NCBI GenBank assembly: GCA_030041475.1
Contig: JASHNU010000073.1
Span: 186,001-250,000 of the forward strand
Direction of reading: 5' to 3'
DNA from: Candidatus Sulfotelmatobacter sp.
Lineage (GTDB): Bacteria > Acidobacteriota > Terriglobia > Terriglobales > Acidobacteriaceae
DNA: 64,000 nt
The notes below the pieces were generated by a model, which made no database searches, was not told where the DNA came from, and saw only the letters and a list, made by a program, of their open reading frames with translations. Position numbers and translations under genes: made by a program. Shown here in pieces: positions 36,537 through 45,337 of this stretch; the stretch's first letter is position 1; each line of letters starts with the position of its first letter.

Positions 36537-39290
36537 GTGAGTCAGGTATCCAGCCCCGCCATACGCTCCATCGTTGACAAGGCTTATCCTGCCGCTCCCC
36601 GTGCGCGTGCAGGCTTGGATCCACTTTTCCTTCCCCGCTCGGCAGCGGTGATCGGGGCCACCGATCGGCCGGGAACGGTCGGCCGTAGCGTGATCTCGCA
36701 TCTGCTCGACAGCAAGTTTCCCATCAAAGTCCATGCTGTAAATCCCAGCCATGGTGAGGTCCTCGGCATCAAAACGCACAAGAATATTTGCGACATCGAG
36801 GGTGGAGTGGACCTGGCCCTGGTGGTCACGCCGGCCCAGACCGTGCCCCAGATCATCGGCGAGTGCGTAGACGCGGGCGTGAAATCAGCTGTCGTGATCT
36901 CCGCCGGATTCCGCGAGCAAGGGCCTGCGGGTGCAGCGCTGGAAGAAGAAATTCAGAAGCATCTGCGGCGCGGGAGTCTGCGTCTGATCGGTCCCAACTG
37001 CATGGGCTTCATGAATCCCAGCATCGGATTGAATGCGACCTTCGCCAAGACCCTGCCAGAAAAAGGCAGTGTCGCCTTTCTCAGCCAGAGTGGCGCGCTG
37101 CTGACGGCGATTCTCGACTGGAGCAAACGCGAGCATGTCGGCTTCAGTACCATCGTTTCCACCGGTTCGATGCTCGATGTCGGCTGGGGCGATCTCATCT
37201 ACTACTTCGGCGACGATCCGCACACCAAGAGCATTCTTCTCTACATGGAGTCGGTAGGAGATGCGCGTTCATTCCTCTCCGCGGCCCGCGAGATCGCTCT
37301 CAGCAAGCCCATCATCGTCATCAAGGCGGGACGCTCGGAAGCTGCTTCGCGCGCGGCCGCGTCGCACACTGGGGCGTTGACCGGAAGCGACGACGTTCTG
37401 GATGCGGCGTTCCGCCGCTGCGGCGTGCTGCGCGTGCAGAATATCGCCGACCTGTTCTATATGGCCGAAGTGCTGAGCAAGCAGCCGCGCCCGCGTGGCC
37501 CGCGCCTGACGATCGTGACCAACGCGGGAGGGCCGGGCGTGCTGGCCACGGACGCACTCATCGCGACCGGCGGCAAGCTCACTGAACTCTCGCCGGATTC
37601 TCTGCAACAGCTCGACAGCTTTCTCTCTCCTCACTGGAGTCACGGCAATCCCGTCGACGTTCTGGCCGATACGAATGCGGAGGGTTTGGTCAAGGCGGTG
37701 GACATCGCATCGAAAGACCCGGGAAGCGACGGCTTGCTCGCGGTGATTGCGCCGCAGGGTCTCGCCGATCCCACCCAGGTAGCGGAACGCATGCGGCCCT
37801 ACGCCCACAGCTCGGGCAAACCAGTGCTGGCCAGCTGGATGGGCGGCGACGGCGTGGCGCAAGGGACCGCGATTCTCAATGCCGCCGGCATCCCCACCTT
37901 CAACTATCCCGACGCTGCGGCTCGCGCCTTCACTTACATGTGGCGCTACACCTACAACTTGCGCGGTCTCTATGAGACTCCGGCGCTGGTAGAAGGACCC
38001 GAGATCTCCGCCGAGGCGCGCCGCAAGGTCAGAGAATTCGTGCAAAGCGCGCGCTCCTGCGGCCGAACCTTGCTCAACGAATTCGAATCCAAGCAGCTGC
38101 TGGCCAACTACGGAATTCCGGTGGTCGAAACCCGCGTGGCCGAAAACGAAGAGCAGGCAGTGGCGCTCGCTGCCGAAATCGGCTATCCCGTCGTACTGAA
38201 ACTCTTGTCGAATACCATTGCCCACAAAACCGACGTGAACGGTGTTCATCTCGGTCTGAAGAACGAGGAGCAGGTACACACCGCGTTTCGTGCTATTCAG
38301 TCTTCGGTTGCGCAAAACGCCGGCCCCGAACACTTCTCCGGTGTGACCGTGCAGCCCAATGTGAAGCGCGAAGGCTACGAACTCATTCTGGGCAGCAGCG
38401 TGGATGCGCAGTTTGGTCCCGTCATTTTGTTTGGCACGGGCGGAGTTATGGTTGAAGTGTACCGCGACCGCGCACTGGCGCTGCCGCCACTGAACACCAC
38501 TCTGGCCCATCGCTTGATGGAGCAGACAAAGATCTTCTCTGCACTCGAGGGCGTGCGCGGGCGCCAACCGGTTAACTTGACCGCCCTCGAAGGCTTGCTG
38601 GTGCGTTTCAGTCAACTTGTGATCGAGCAACCATGGATCAAGGAGATTGACATCAATCCTGTCCTGGCCACACCGGAACACCTGCTCGCACTCGATGCAC
38701 GCATGGTCCTCCATGACGCCACAGTCCGGTCAGAGCAACTGCCGCGGCCGACCATTCGGCCATACCCTGCGCAATACATCTGGTCGTGGAAACTCAAAGA
38801 CGGCACCCCGGCCACGATCCGCCCAATCCGTCCCGAGGACGAGCCGTTCATGGTGCAGTTTCACCACACGCTTTCCGAACGCAGCGTTTACCTGCGCTAT
38901 TTCTGCTCCTTGAGTCTGAGCACGCGCGTGGAGCACGAGCGTCTTGTGAGAATCTGTTTTGGCAGCTATGAGCGCGGATTTGCCCTGGTCGCTGATCGTA
39001 CGAACCCGGACACCGGACAGCACGAAATTCTCGGCGTAGCCCGGTTCAGCGCCATCAATAATGCCGAAGCGGAGGCGGCCGTTCTGGTTTCAGATCGTTG
39101 GCAGGGGCTCGGCCTGGGAACCGAATTACTGGCGAGCGTGGCTCGCGTCGCACGGGAGGAAAACTTCAAGAGACTTTCCGCTGAAATCCTGCGCGACAAC
39201 CTGGCAACGCAGGCCATCTTCAAGAAAGTGGGATTCCGCCTGCACGCAATGGATGATCCCTCTTCTGTGTCAGCTCTCCTGGAGCTTTAG
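36537..39290 (+). CDS. ADP-forming acyl-CoA synthetase (alpha-beta) fused to C-terminal GNAT acetyltransferase
   Basis: [53 protein letters not shown]-grasp [57 protein letters not shown]...[20 protein letters not shown] start at 36537. Confidence 0.92.
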   Translation: MSQVSSPAIRSIVDKAYPAAPRARAGLDPLFLPRSAAVIGATDRPGTVGRSVISHLLDSKFPIKVHAVNPSHGEVLGIKTHKNICDIEGGVDLALVVTPAQTVPQIIGECVDAGVKSAVVISAGFREQGPAGAALEEEIQKHLRRGSLRLIGPNCMGFMNPSIGLNATFAKTLPEKGSVAFLSQSGALLTAILDWSKREHVGFSTIVSTGSMLDVGWGDLIYYFGDDPHTKSILLYMESVGDARSFLSAAREIALSKPIIVIKAGRSEAASRAAASHTGALTGSDDVLDAAFRRCGVLRVQNIADLFYMAEVLSKQPRPRGPRLTIVTNAGGPGVLATDALIATGGKLTELSPDSLQQLDSFLSPHWSHGNPVDVLADTNAEGLVKAVDIASKDPGSDGLLAVIAPQGLADPTQVAERMRPYAHSSGKPVLASWMGGDGVAQGTAILNAAGIPTFNYPDAAARAFTYMWRYTYNLRGLYETPALVEGPEISAEARRKVREFVQSARSCGRTLLNEFESKQLLANYGIPVVETRVAENEEQAVALAAEIGYPVVLKLLSNTIAHKTDVNGVHLGLKNEEQVHTAFRAIQSSVAQNAGPEHFSGVTVQPNVKREGYELILGSSVDAQFGPVILFGTGGVMVEVYRDRALALPPLNTTLAHRLMEQTKIFSALEGVRGRQPVNLTALEGLLVRFSQLVIEQPWIKEIDINPVLATPEHLLALDARMVLHDATVRSEQLPRPTIRPYPAQYIWSWKLKDGTPATIRPIRPEDEPFMVQFHHTLSERSVYLRYFCSLSLSTRVEHERLVRICFGSYERGFALVADRTNPDTGQHEILGVARFSAINNAEAEAAVLVSDRWQGLGLGTELLASVARVAREENFKRLSAEILRDNLATQAIFKKVGFRLHAMDDPSSVSALLEL

Positions 39291-39317
39291 AAGCTGGCCG
39301 CGCGTGAAGTCACGCCC

Positions 39318-39770
39318 TTAAACCACGCGCGCGGGTTTCACGATTTCCAACTGAGGCTCGAACTTCAGCGCCGTTCCGATCGCGCGCGAAACCAAACACA
39401 GTTTTTCTGCTCGCTTCAGTAGATCGAGCGCACGCTCCCTTTCATCGGCTGACGCGATCTTGAGATTGGGCCGTACCACGATTTGAGTGAAAGTCCAGCC
39501 CGCTTCTCCCTTGCGTACCGTGCCGCTGGCTTCCACCTGCAGGTCAGTGAAGTTAAACTGCGCTGTTCCGGCAATCGCTCTCAGGGTCGTGGTGTAGCAA
39601 CCCGCCAGGGCCGCCAGTAAGAGTTCCTCCGGCGTCCACCGGCCTTCGAGGCCGCCAAATTCTGTTGGGGCCGTAAAGTGGATTGCATTGGGCGCGGAGT
39701 CGGACTTGGCCAGACCCGTGCGTCCGGAAGTCCACCATGCTGCTACTCGATATGCGTGCTCGTCATTCAT
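39318..39770 (-). CDS. OsmC/Ohr family protein
   Basis: EFGGLEGRWTPEELLLAALAGCYTTTLRAIA...EKLCLVSRAI Cys pair context. Confidence 0.9.
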   Translation of the reverse strand: MNDEHAYRVAAWWTSGRTGLAKSDSAPNAIHFTAPTEFGGLEGRWTPEELLLAALAGCYTTTLRAIAGTAQFNFTDLQVEASGTVRKGEAGWTFTQIVVRPNLKIASADERERALDLLKRAEKLCLVSRAIGTALKFEPQLEIVKPARVV

Positions 39771-39879
39771 GACGCTTTGATTTCTCCTTGGGAGATGGAA
39801 TTGTCGGTTTCATTCCGCCAGATAAGGTGGAGCGAACGGGGCCCGGTCACCGCTTCTGTGCAGGTTCAGAGCCGGCGGA

Positions 39880-40266
39880 CTAGGCCACTCCGTTCTTTTG
39901 GGTCACTGCGCGCTCCTGCTCAATCTTCTGAATCTGGTTGCGCAGCCAATTCGCCAGCGCCTCCTCCATTTCGACCTGGCTCGCCGTGCGATAAAGATCG
40001 TCCACCGTCTGCCCCTGCTCCGTCAGCCGAATAAACCGGCACGGAACGATTTCCGAACGCTGATCCTCGGGAACGAATTGCTCCAGCAGGCAGGTCTCGC
40101 AGGGATGCGGCCGGGTCGGATCACAGAAGTTGGGGCAAATCGGCGAGTCTTCGAAAATCGCCGGGGCGCGCCAAGGTGTGCGCGGAGACCGCCCGTACCC
40201 GCCGTCCTCCAGAAAGCTGAGTTCAAACTTGAGAACCTCTAGGATGTCGCGATCGTCTTGAGTCAT
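39880..40266 (-). CDS. Cys-rich hypothetical protein
   Basis: CX3CX7CX2C (CPNFCDPTRPHPCETC) plus later Cys; preceded by three palindromic sites. Confidence 0.75.
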   Translation of the reverse strand: MTQDDRDILEVLKFELSFLEDGGYGRSPRTPWRAPAIFEDSPICPNFCDPTRPHPCETCLLEQFVPEDQRSEIVPCRFIRLTEQGQTVDDLYRTASQVEMEEALANWLRNQIQKIEQERAVTQKNGVA

Positions 40267-40335
40267 AGGGCACCTCGATTGGGGTGAGAATGCCAGAGCC
40301 TAAGCGGGAACTCCGTGTATTCCGTCACTGGGAAT

Positions 40336-40351
40336 AGTGATTTGGCTCACA
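40336..40351. promoter_or_regulatory. Crp/Fnr-type site AGTGATTTGGCTCACA
   Basis: GTGA-N8-TCAC core, 70 bp upstream of 39880..40266. Confidence 0.5.
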
Positions 40352-40421
40352 TAGAAGGCATGTGGTTGCGGGCGCCAACGTGCGACTTGCCCCTATTTTG
40401 AGGGAATTTCACGGGGAAAGG

Positions 40422-40437
40422 CGTGATTCTAATCACA
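40422..40437. promoter_or_regulatory. Crp/Fnr-type site CGTGATTCTAATCACA
   Basis: GTGATnnnnATCAC perfect core. Confidence 0.6.
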
Positions 40438-40443
40438 GGGGAG

Positions 40444-40459
40444 TGTGATCCTGATCAAA
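40444..40459. promoter_or_regulatory. Crp/Fnr-type site TGTGATCCTGATCAAA
   Basis: TGTGAT-N4-ATCAAA; centre 22 bp from the previous site. Confidence 0.55.
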
Positions 40460-40593
40460 CACAGGCCAGAGCATCCGAATCCAGATTGGTCCTGAAATCG
40501 GCCTGATACGGGGGATACCTGCCACAACCTGAGATCGTACTGAAATCACACCGATGTGTGATTCCAAGCCGAGGCATCCGAACCACGAATCTT

Positions 40594-41739
40594 TCAACGC
40601 TTCTGAGGAGGCATGTAGGCGCAGCAGGGCTCCTCCGCGAACAGATCACCGGTCATCGCATAGGCGCGCGCCCGCGACCCGCCACAGACATTGCGGACTT
40701 CGCAACGACCGCACTTGCCCTTGAGTTGCGAACTGTCTCGCAGGGACACGAACAAAGGCGAATCACCGAAGAGTCTTGCGAGTGGCTCTCTGGTCACGTT
40801 GCCGGCCGAAAGGCGCAGGAAACGGCTGGGGTAGACCTCGCCTTCATGATTGATGAAGACGAAACCTTTGCCGTCGTTTACGCCTTTGGGAGCGCAGGTG
40901 ATGGCCTCTGACTCTGTCAAGTCGGCCTGCGATTCCCGCAACCGCTGCTGCAAGAGATACCGCTGATAGTGCTGGCCTTCCGTGGTTTTGATCTGAAAGT
41001 GTACCCGCTTCGAGGCTGCGTACAGCTTAGCAAACACCTCTTCGTGTTCCTCGGCAGTAAGTAGTTCCGCCACCTGATCCCGGTTGCTGGGAACCAGGAA
41101 GAAGACATTCCACAGGGCCAGGTCGAGACGAGCAAGCAACTCGATCATGGGATCGATATCGTGAAAATTGCGTCGCGCCACGACGGTGTTGATCTGCACC
41201 GGCAACTCCACATCATGGCAAAACCCGATGGCGTCAAGCGTGCGCTTGTGAGCTCCGGCAACCTTCCAATAGGCGTCGTCGAGCACAGCTGTCGAGCCAT
41301 GCATCCACAAAGCAAGGCGCATCAGGCCGCGCGCTTTCAGCTCAGCAACGGTCTCGGCATCCAGCTTCGCAGTAGGAGGCAGCGTCAGAGAAGTCCGCAC
41401 CGAGCGGCGCGCCGCAAACTCGACGATGGGAAACAGATCCGGCCGCTGCAGCGGATCGCCGCCCGTCAGCACAAGCAGTGGCACGTGCATGGCCGCCACC
41501 TCTTCGATCATATGAAAGGCTTCGGCGGTCGAGAATTCCCTCTTGTCCCGGGCGGACCGCGCGCTTCTTGCGAGCGCAGATTTCCGGTCGCAAGGCGGTG
41601 TCATCTCCCACGTCACTTGTAGCGGCCGCAGCTGAAAATTCGGACCCTTCGACCCCGCCAAACTCGACCAGCCCGCCGCAGATGACGGGACCTTTCCGGC
41701 AGTGGCCGCGTGCACGGGTTTCGCCAAGGCATTCGACAT
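40594..41739 (-). CDS. Radical SAM/SPASM-family protein with degenerate N-terminal cluster motif
   Basis: VTWEMTPPCDRKSALARSARSARDKREFSTAEAFHMIEEVAAMHVPLLVLTGGDPLQRPDL (GGDP kept, CxxxCxxC lost); SPASM-like C...CGRCEVRNVCGGSRARAYAMTGDLFAEEPCCAY. Confidence 0.85.
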   Translation of the reverse strand: MSNALAKPVHAATAGKVPSSAAGWSSLAGSKGPNFQLRPLQVTWEMTPPCDRKSALARSARSARDKREFSTAEAFHMIEEVAAMHVPLLVLTGGDPLQRPDLFPIVEFAARRSVRTSLTLPPTAKLDAETVAELKARGLMRLALWMHGSTAVLDDAYWKVAGAHKRTLDAIGFCHDVELPVQINTVVARRNFHDIDPMIELLARLDLALWNVFFLVPSNRDQVAELLTAEEHEEVFAKLYAASKRVHFQIKTTEGQHYQRYLLQQRLRESQADLTESEAITCAPKGVNDGKGFVFINHEGEVYPSRFLRLSAGNVTREPLARLFGDSPLFVSLRDSSQLKGKCGRCEVRNVCGGSRARAYAMTGDLFAEEPCCAYMPPQKR

Positions 41740-41796
41740 GGCACAAAGGTTAGTTCTAATCTACGGCTAGCAACAGTGCGGGGTCGCACCGAAGGC

Positions 41797-41812
41797 CGTG
41801 ACAGCGGTCACA
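41797..41812. promoter_or_regulatory. Crp/Fnr-type site CGTGACAGCGGTCACA
   Basis: GTGAC-N4-GTCAC; in divergent gap between radical-SAM gene and cytochrome operon. Confidence 0.6.
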
Positions 41813-41830
41813 AAACCCGGCGGAAGGCCT

Positions 41831-41846
41831 TGTGATCTCTGTCACG
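41831..41846. promoter_or_regulatory. Crp/Fnr-type site TGTGATCTCTGTCACG
   Basis: GTGA-N8-TCAC core; a further half-site AGTGAC starts at 41853 (22 bp centre-to-centre). Confidence 0.6.
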
Positions 41847-41929
41847 GGGCCAAGTGACTTCTGCCATAGGTCAGTGCGGACCCTCATGCGAACCTACCCT
41901 GTTGCAAAAACTCTCAGGAGGAAACCAAA

Positions 41930-42247
41930 GTGAAACGACTTGTCATTCGGGCAACCCTGGTAACGCTGTTGGCAGTTGCTGTTGTCGCTCTCTATAGTCC
42001 ATCCGTCGCAGCGCAGGATGCCGCGGGAACCTACAAAGCCAAGTGCGCCATGTGCCATGGACCTGACGGCAAGGGCGGCAAAATGGGGACCCGCGACTTT
42101 GCCTCGCCTGAAGTAAAAGCCGAAACCGATGCCCAACTGACTGAGATCGTCACCAAGGGCAAGGGCAAGATGCCGGCCTACGAGGGCAAGCTGAAAGATA
42201 CGGAGATCAAAGACCTGGTTGCATACGTCCGCAGCCTGGCCAAGTAA
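41930..42247 (+). CDS. Small monoheme c-type cytochrome, secreted
   Basis: Signal peptide; YKAKCAMCHGPDGKGGKMGTRDF...GKGKMPAYEGKLKDTEIKDLVAYVRSLAK. Confidence 0.95.
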   Translation: MKRLVIRATLVTLLAVAVVALYSPSVAAQDAAGTYKAKCAMCHGPDGKGGKMGTRDFASPEVKAETDAQLTEIVTKGKGKMPAYEGKLKDTEIKDLVAYVRSLAK

Positions 42248-42340
42248 GAGTTGCAGCGGCCGGGTTAAGGCAATAAGAAAGGCGGCTTTGGTGCAGCCGC
42301 ACAAAAATCGCTTGATTGTGAAGGACCGGCGGGTGAGAGT

Positions 42341-44404
42341 ATGCCAACGCGGACAAAACGGAATGTTTTTGCGCTTGGCATCGCTCTCACCCTCTTCTTA
42401 ACCGCCGGTGCCGCGCGCTCTGCCGCGCCAGAAATTTCCAGCACCGACGATTGTCTCGCCTGCCACAGCGACAAAACTCTGACCACCAAACGCGGCGTGC
42501 GCACCGTCTCTCTGTTTGTCGACGGCAAGAAGTTCGCCTCCTCGGTGCATGGTTCGTTTTCGTGCACCAACTGTCACGCTGACCTGGAGGGCAAAGACCT
42601 GCCCCACTCCACGCCTCTGGCCCGCGTCCAATGCGGTACCTGCCACACCGAGGAGCAGAAGCAGCACTCGCAGTCCCTGCACGGCAAAGCCATTGCCCGC
42701 GGCGACCCGCTCGCTCCCCATTGCGTCGATTGCCACGGCAATCACGACATTGTGCCCGTCCGGGACCGCAACTCCGCCGTGGCTCCGCTGAAAGTTCCTT
42801 TCGTTTGCGGAAGATGCCACCAGGAGGGCACGCCTGTCCAACTCAATCGCAATATCGACCAGCACGACATCCTGCAGAACTACTCCGAGAGCATTCATGG
42901 CGAGGCGCTGCTCCAGAAGGGCCTGGTGGTCGCGGCCAACTGCGTCTCCTGCCACACGCCGCACAACATCCTTCCTCACACCGATCCCAATTCCTCCATC
43001 AATCGGCGCAACATCGCGGCGACCTGCACCAAGTGTCACGCCGAGATCGAGACCGTACACCGCAAGACCATCCGCGGAGAGCTTTGGGAGAAGGAAGCTC
43101 ACGTTCTTCCCGCATGCGTGGACTGCCACCAGCCGCACAAGATCCGCAACGTTTTCTATACCCAAGGCATGGCTGACGCCGATTGCATGCGCTGCCACGC
43201 CAACGAAAAGTTGAAAGCGGCCGACGGCCGCAGCATGTTCGTAAGCGCCGCAGAAATCGCCGCCTCGCGGCATGCTCACCCGCGCACGCAGGCGACGCCC
43301 GTCTCCTGCAGCCAGTGCCACTCTGAAGTCAATGCCTCACGCGTCCGCCCCTGCGAGACGATCACTCACCCGGTCGACTGCAGCCGCTGCCACGTCGAGG
43401 TCGGCCAGCAGTACCAGCGCAGCAAGCACGGTCAACTTCTCGCCGCCAACGAACCCAACGCACCCAGTTGCAGGGACTGCCACAGCACGCATCGCATTCT
43501 CGACAAACGGGATCCTCAGTCGAAAACCTTCTCCACCAACGTGCCCAACCTGTGCGGCGGCTGCCACCGGGAAGGGCAGAAGGCGGCGGTTCGCTACACC
43601 GGCGCGCAGCACGAAATCATTCAGCATTACCAGGAAAGCATTCACGGCAAGGGCCTGCTGCGCAGCGGATTGACCGTTACCGCGACCTGCACCAACTGCC
43701 ATACCGCACACATGGTCCTGCCCGCGTCAGACCCGGAGTCCTCGGTCAATTCGAAAAATGTTCCGTCCACCTGCGGCGCCTGCCATCACGGCATCGAAGA
43801 GCAGTTCGAGCAGAGCATTCACTCGCGTCTTGTCACCAAGACCGACAAGCAACTCCCGGTTTGCAACGACTGCCACAGCGCCCACACCATCCGCCGCACC
43901 GACGACACCGGCTTCATGCTCGACATCATGGATAAGTGCGGCAAGTGCCACAGCGAGATCGCCAAGACTTACTTCGATACCTATCACGGCAAAGTGTCGC
44001 GCCTGGGCTATACCAAAACAGCGAAATGCTACGACTGCCACGGCGCGCACGATATTCTGCCACCCACCGATCCCCGTTCGCATCTGAGCCGCGCCAACGT
44101 GGTCGCAACCTGCCAGAAATGCCACGCCACCGCGACTCGCCGGTTTGCCGGCTATTTGACTCATGCCACGCACCACGATCCCAAGAAGTATCCGTTCCTG
44201 TTCTGGACGTTCTGGGGCATGACCACGCTTCTGATCTCGACCTTCGTGATGGGCGGCATGCACACTCTGCTCTGGCTCCCGCGTGCGTTGCAGATGCGCC
44301 GCGACCTGAAAGCCGAGGCAGCCCGCGAAGAAGGCAAAGAAGAAGAGGCGGAGCGGTCAAACGGAAGGAAATCGTCGGGCGAGGAGGGATCCCATGCCGA
44401 CTGA
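42341..44404 (+). CDS. 19-heme c-type cytochrome with C-terminal TM anchor
   Basis: 19 CXXCH motifs counted by eye; N-terminal signal-like segment; C-terminal FLFWTFWGMTTLLISTFVMGGMHTLLWLPRAL. Confidence 0.93.
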   Translation: MPTRTKRNVFALGIALTLFLTAGAARSAAPEISSTDDCLACHSDKTLTTKRGVRTVSLFVDGKKFASSVHGSFSCTNCHADLEGKDLPHSTPLARVQCGTCHTEEQKQHSQSLHGKAIARGDPLAPHCVDCHGNHDIVPVRDRNSAVAPLKVPFVCGRCHQEGTPVQLNRNIDQHDILQNYSESIHGEALLQKGLVVAANCVSCHTPHNILPHTDPNSSINRRNIAATCTKCHAEIETVHRKTIRGELWEKEAHVLPACVDCHQPHKIRNVFYTQGMADADCMRCHANEKLKAADGRSMFVSAAEIAASRHAHPRTQATPVSCSQCHSEVNASRVRPCETITHPVDCSRCHVEVGQQYQRSKHGQLLAANEPNAPSCRDCHSTHRILDKRDPQSKTFSTNVPNLCGGCHREGQKAAVRYTGAQHEIIQHYQESIHGKGLLRSGLTVTATCTNCHTAHMVLPASDPESSVNSKNVPSTCGACHHGIEEQFEQSIHSRLVTKTDKQLPVCNDCHSAHTIRRTDDTGFMLDIMDKCGKCHSEIAKTYFDTYHGKVSRLGYTKTAKCYDCHGAHDILPPTDPRSHLSRANVVATCQKCHATATRRFAGYLTHATHHDPKKYPFLFWTFWGMTTLLISTFVMGGMHTLLWLPRALQMRRDLKAEAAREEGKEEEAERSNGRKSSGEEGSHAD

Positions 44405-45287
44405 TCTGGAGCTGCGATCCACGGAGGCACGGTCCGGGCGGGCGGCCGAACCTAAACGGCCCGAGCGCGAGTTCGTGCGCTTCACGCGCCTGCAGCGCAC
44501 GCTTCACGCCTGCATGATCCTAAGCTTTTTGAGCCTTGCCACGACCGGCCTGACTCTGAAGTTCTCGTACACGAGGTGGGCCGCGATGGTCTCCCGCTTC
44601 CTCGGCGGATTCCAGGTCGCCGGCTTCATTCATCGCAGCGCGGCAATTTTGATGTTCGGGGTTTTCGTCACTCACCTGTACAGCCTGGTGAAACTGAAGA
44701 AGCTGGAATACAAATCCTGGCGCGCTTTAATCCTCGGCCCCGACACTATGCTGCCCACACGTCAGGATCTGAAACAGTTCATTGCTACCATGCGTTGGTT
44801 CATCGGCATGGGCCCGCGGCCGCAATACGGGCGCTGGACCTACTGGGAAAAATTCGATTATTTCGCGGTGTTTTGGGGAATCGCGGTCATCGGTTCGACC
44901 GGTCTGACCCTGTGGTTTCCGACTTTCTTTACGCGCTTCATACCCGGCTCATTCATTAACGTCGCCACTGTCATTCATAGTGACGAAGCCCTGCTGGCCA
45001 CGGGCTTCATTTTTACCGTGCACTTCTTCAACACTCATTTGCGGCCGGAAAAGTTCCCCATGGACACAACTATTTTCACTGGCCACATGCCCCTGGCCGA
45101 ACTGAAGCGCGACAAGCCTTTGGAATACGAATCTCTGGTGAGCTCTGGCCTTCTGGAGCAACAGATGGAAGAGCCACAGCCGGAGATTGTGGTGCGTACG
45201 ATCCGGTTCCTTGCCTGGATCGCGCTTAGTATCGGTTTCAGCATCGTGATCTGGATCATTTACGCGATGCTGTTTGCATACAAGTAG
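44394..45287 (+). CDS. Membrane cytochrome b (b561/FdnI-like), partner of the 19-heme cytochrome
   Basis: Overlaps 42341..44404 by 11 bp; RTLHACMILSFLSLATTGLTLKFSYTRWAA...GFIHRSAAILMFGVFVTHLYSL...TVIHSDEALLATGFIFTVHFFNTHLRPEKFPMD. Confidence 0.88.
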   Translation: MPTDLELRSTEARSGRAAEPKRPEREFVRFTRLQRTLHACMILSFLSLATTGLTLKFSYTRWAAMVSRFLGGFQVAGFIHRSAAILMFGVFVTHLYSLVKLKKLEYKSWRALILGPDTMLPTRQDLKQFIATMRWFIGMGPRPQYGRWTYWEKFDYFAVFWGIAVIGSTGLTLWFPTFFTRFIPGSFINVATVIHSDEALLATGFIFTVHFFNTHLRPEKFPMDTTIFTGHMPLAELKRDKPLEYESLVSSGLLEQQMEEPQPEIVVRTIRFLAWIALSIGFSIVIWIIYAMLFAYK

Positions 45288-45337
45288 CGCTGCCGGTCGC
45301 CCCCGACGCGATCCGCAGAGGCTACAAGGAGCATGTT

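Noticed and set aside
37269-38714. 481-aa minus-strand ORF opposite the ACD-GNAT gene; likewise 46118..47623(-), 53535..54704(-), 1432..2718(-), 52482..53522(-)
   Set aside because: Mirror ORFs typical of high-GC coding DNA. The plus-strand products are unmistakable families, and the antisense proteins are Arg/His/Gly-rich without recognisable domains.
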